5,192 nt of DNA from Microcaldota archaeon. GTDB lineage: Archaea; Micrarchaeota; Micrarchaeia; Micrarchaeales; Micrarchaeaceae. Numbering within the stretch: position 1 is the stretch's first letter; each line of letters begins with the position of its first letter. Below, piece by piece: positions 4,481-5,192 of the stretch. The notes under the pieces were generated by a model, which saw only the letters and a program-made list of their open reading frames with translations, was not told the DNA's origin and did not search any database. The stretch spans positions 1-5,192 of the forward strand of contig JAKBRD010000049.1 of NCBI GenBank assembly GCA_021834865.1. Reading direction: 5' to 3'. The position numbers were made by a program, and so were the translations under genes.

Positions 4481-5192
4481 ATGGTAATGCATAGAAATAA
4501 GGAAAGCATAGTTTCTGCGTTCTTTAGGCTCACTAGGGCTGAGCACAGTATAATGCTTGCGCTTGCAGTGATTGCTGCCGAGATAATAGCAATAGGGAGG
4601 GTTCCTGACTACTCGCTTTTGGTGCTTTCGATAATACCCCCCATACTCATCAGCATGGGAGCTTTCGCCATAAACGATTATTATGACATAAGCATAGACA
4701 GGGCGAATGGAAAGAAAAGGCCATTGGTAACCGGAATTATAAGCCCCAAGGGAGCGCTCAGGATAACTGCTATAACCTTTATTTTGGGCATAGCCATTTC
4801 GGCTTTTGTAGATTGGGCTGCATTCCTCATAGCCCTGATATTCGCTGCGCTGGCATACCTTTACAGCTATAGGCTCAAGCACATACCGCTGCTTGGAAAC
4901 GTATACATAGCCTTTACAATGGTTATCCCTTTCATATACGGCAATTACGCGGTGAGCTACTCTCTTTCATCCACGATAGTCTTTATATCATTCGTTGTCT
5001 TCCTTAGCGGGCTAGCTAGGGAAATACACGGAATGGTGAGAGATTATGACGGTGACGTCCATGCAGGAAGGATAAGGAATGTGGTTTTCTACATAGGCAA
5101 GCCGCGCAGCTCGCAGCTTGCATTCATACTCTACATAGAAGCCATACTTATAAGCGTGTTCATGTTCTTCTTCAGCGTTCCTTTCAGGCTGA
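4481..5192 (+). CDS. UbiA-family prenyltransferase, possibly DGGGP synthase (3' end outside window)
   Basis: About 237 residues are present without a stop, so perhaps 45-60 are missing at the C terminus for a family of roughly 280-300. It is an integral membrane protein with about seven hydrophobic segments visible. The first Asp-rich motif is NDYYDISIDRANGKKRPL (N65, D66, D69, D73), the Mg2+/prenyl-diphosphate site of UbiA enzymes. The second is in REIHGMVRDYDGD (D188, D190, D192), in the loop after the sixth segment. In archaea this family includes digeranylgeranylglyceryl phosphate synthase, which adds the second geranylgeranyl chain in ether-lipid synthesis. The REI...D.DGD pattern fits that group, but the usual TLP after the second motif is replaced by RNVVFYIG, so other UbiA roles (quinone, carotenoid) stay open. 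The start may be ATG 4481 or ATG 4487, the latter favoured by promoter spacing. A TTG at 4466 is less likely. The gene is divergent from the surface operon across 74 nt. Confidence 0.9.
   Translation, partial: MVMHRNKESIVSAFFRLTRAEHSIMLALAVIAAEIIAIGRVPDYSLLVLSIIPPILISMGAFAINDYYDISIDRANGKKRPLVTGIISPKGALRITAITFILGIAISAFVDWAAFLIALIFAALAYLYSYRLKHIPLLGNVYIAFTMVIPFIYGNYAVSYSLSSTIVFISFVVFLSGLAREIHGMVRDYDGDVHAGRIRNVVFYIGKPRSSQLAFILYIEAILISVFMFFFSVPFRL

Noticed and set aside
4436..4882. - strand open frame opposite the prenyltransferase gene
   Set aside because: The + strand encodes a clear UbiA protein with both Asp-rich motifs; the opposite frame is its shadow.

Overview
The window reads as a piece of an archaeal chromosome, most likely a DPANN-type lineage such as Micrarchaeota (an inference from style, not from a database match). 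The signs are TATA-like boxes about 25 nt ahead of start points, GGTG/GTGAT ribosome-binding sites, a tRNA without an encoded CCA and with a bulge-helix-bulge intron, a pilin-type class III signal sequence, an archaeal RNase HII ending in a PCNA-binding motif, and a UbiA-family prenyltransferase. AGG/AGA arginine and ATA isoleucine codons are common throughout.

Layout: (1) On the + strand, the 3' end of a gene with a C-terminal winged helix-turn-helix (1-311), then a small PRC-barrel protein (362-613), RNase HII (628-1335) and an intron-containing tRNA-Arg(TCG) (1369-1472). The PRC-barrel and RNase HII genes lie 14 nt apart and look co-transcribed. RNase HII has no ATG, GTG or TTG start that keeps its active site. 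The best start is an ATA at 628, with a GGTG ribosome-binding site at the same 5-nt spacing as its neighbour. (2) On the - strand, a two-gene cell-surface operon converges on the tRNA. The first gene (4406-2307) is a 699-residue pilin-like protein whose middle is 146 consecutive residues of only Ser and Thr. The second (2291-1482) is a 269-residue protein with a signal peptide, a sequon-rich ectodomain and a C-terminal membrane anchor. (3) On the + strand from about 4481 to the window end, a divergent UbiA-family prenyltransferase, possibly the enzyme adding the second geranylgeranyl chain of archaeal membrane lipids. It is cut by the window edge.

The two - strand genes probably act together at the cell surface: one carries its membrane helix at the N terminus, the other at the C terminus, and both have Ser/Thr-rich stalks and many N-X-S/T sequons. 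The first gene appears leaderless (TATA-like box centred about 25 nt before its ATG), whereas the second has its own ribosome-binding site, a common archaeal pattern. The + strand genes are housekeeping (genome maintenance, translation, lipid synthesis). The most notable items are the candidate ATA start of RNase HII, the tRNA intron in the T-loop at position 59/60, and the pure Ser/Thr stalk with its internal DNA repeats.
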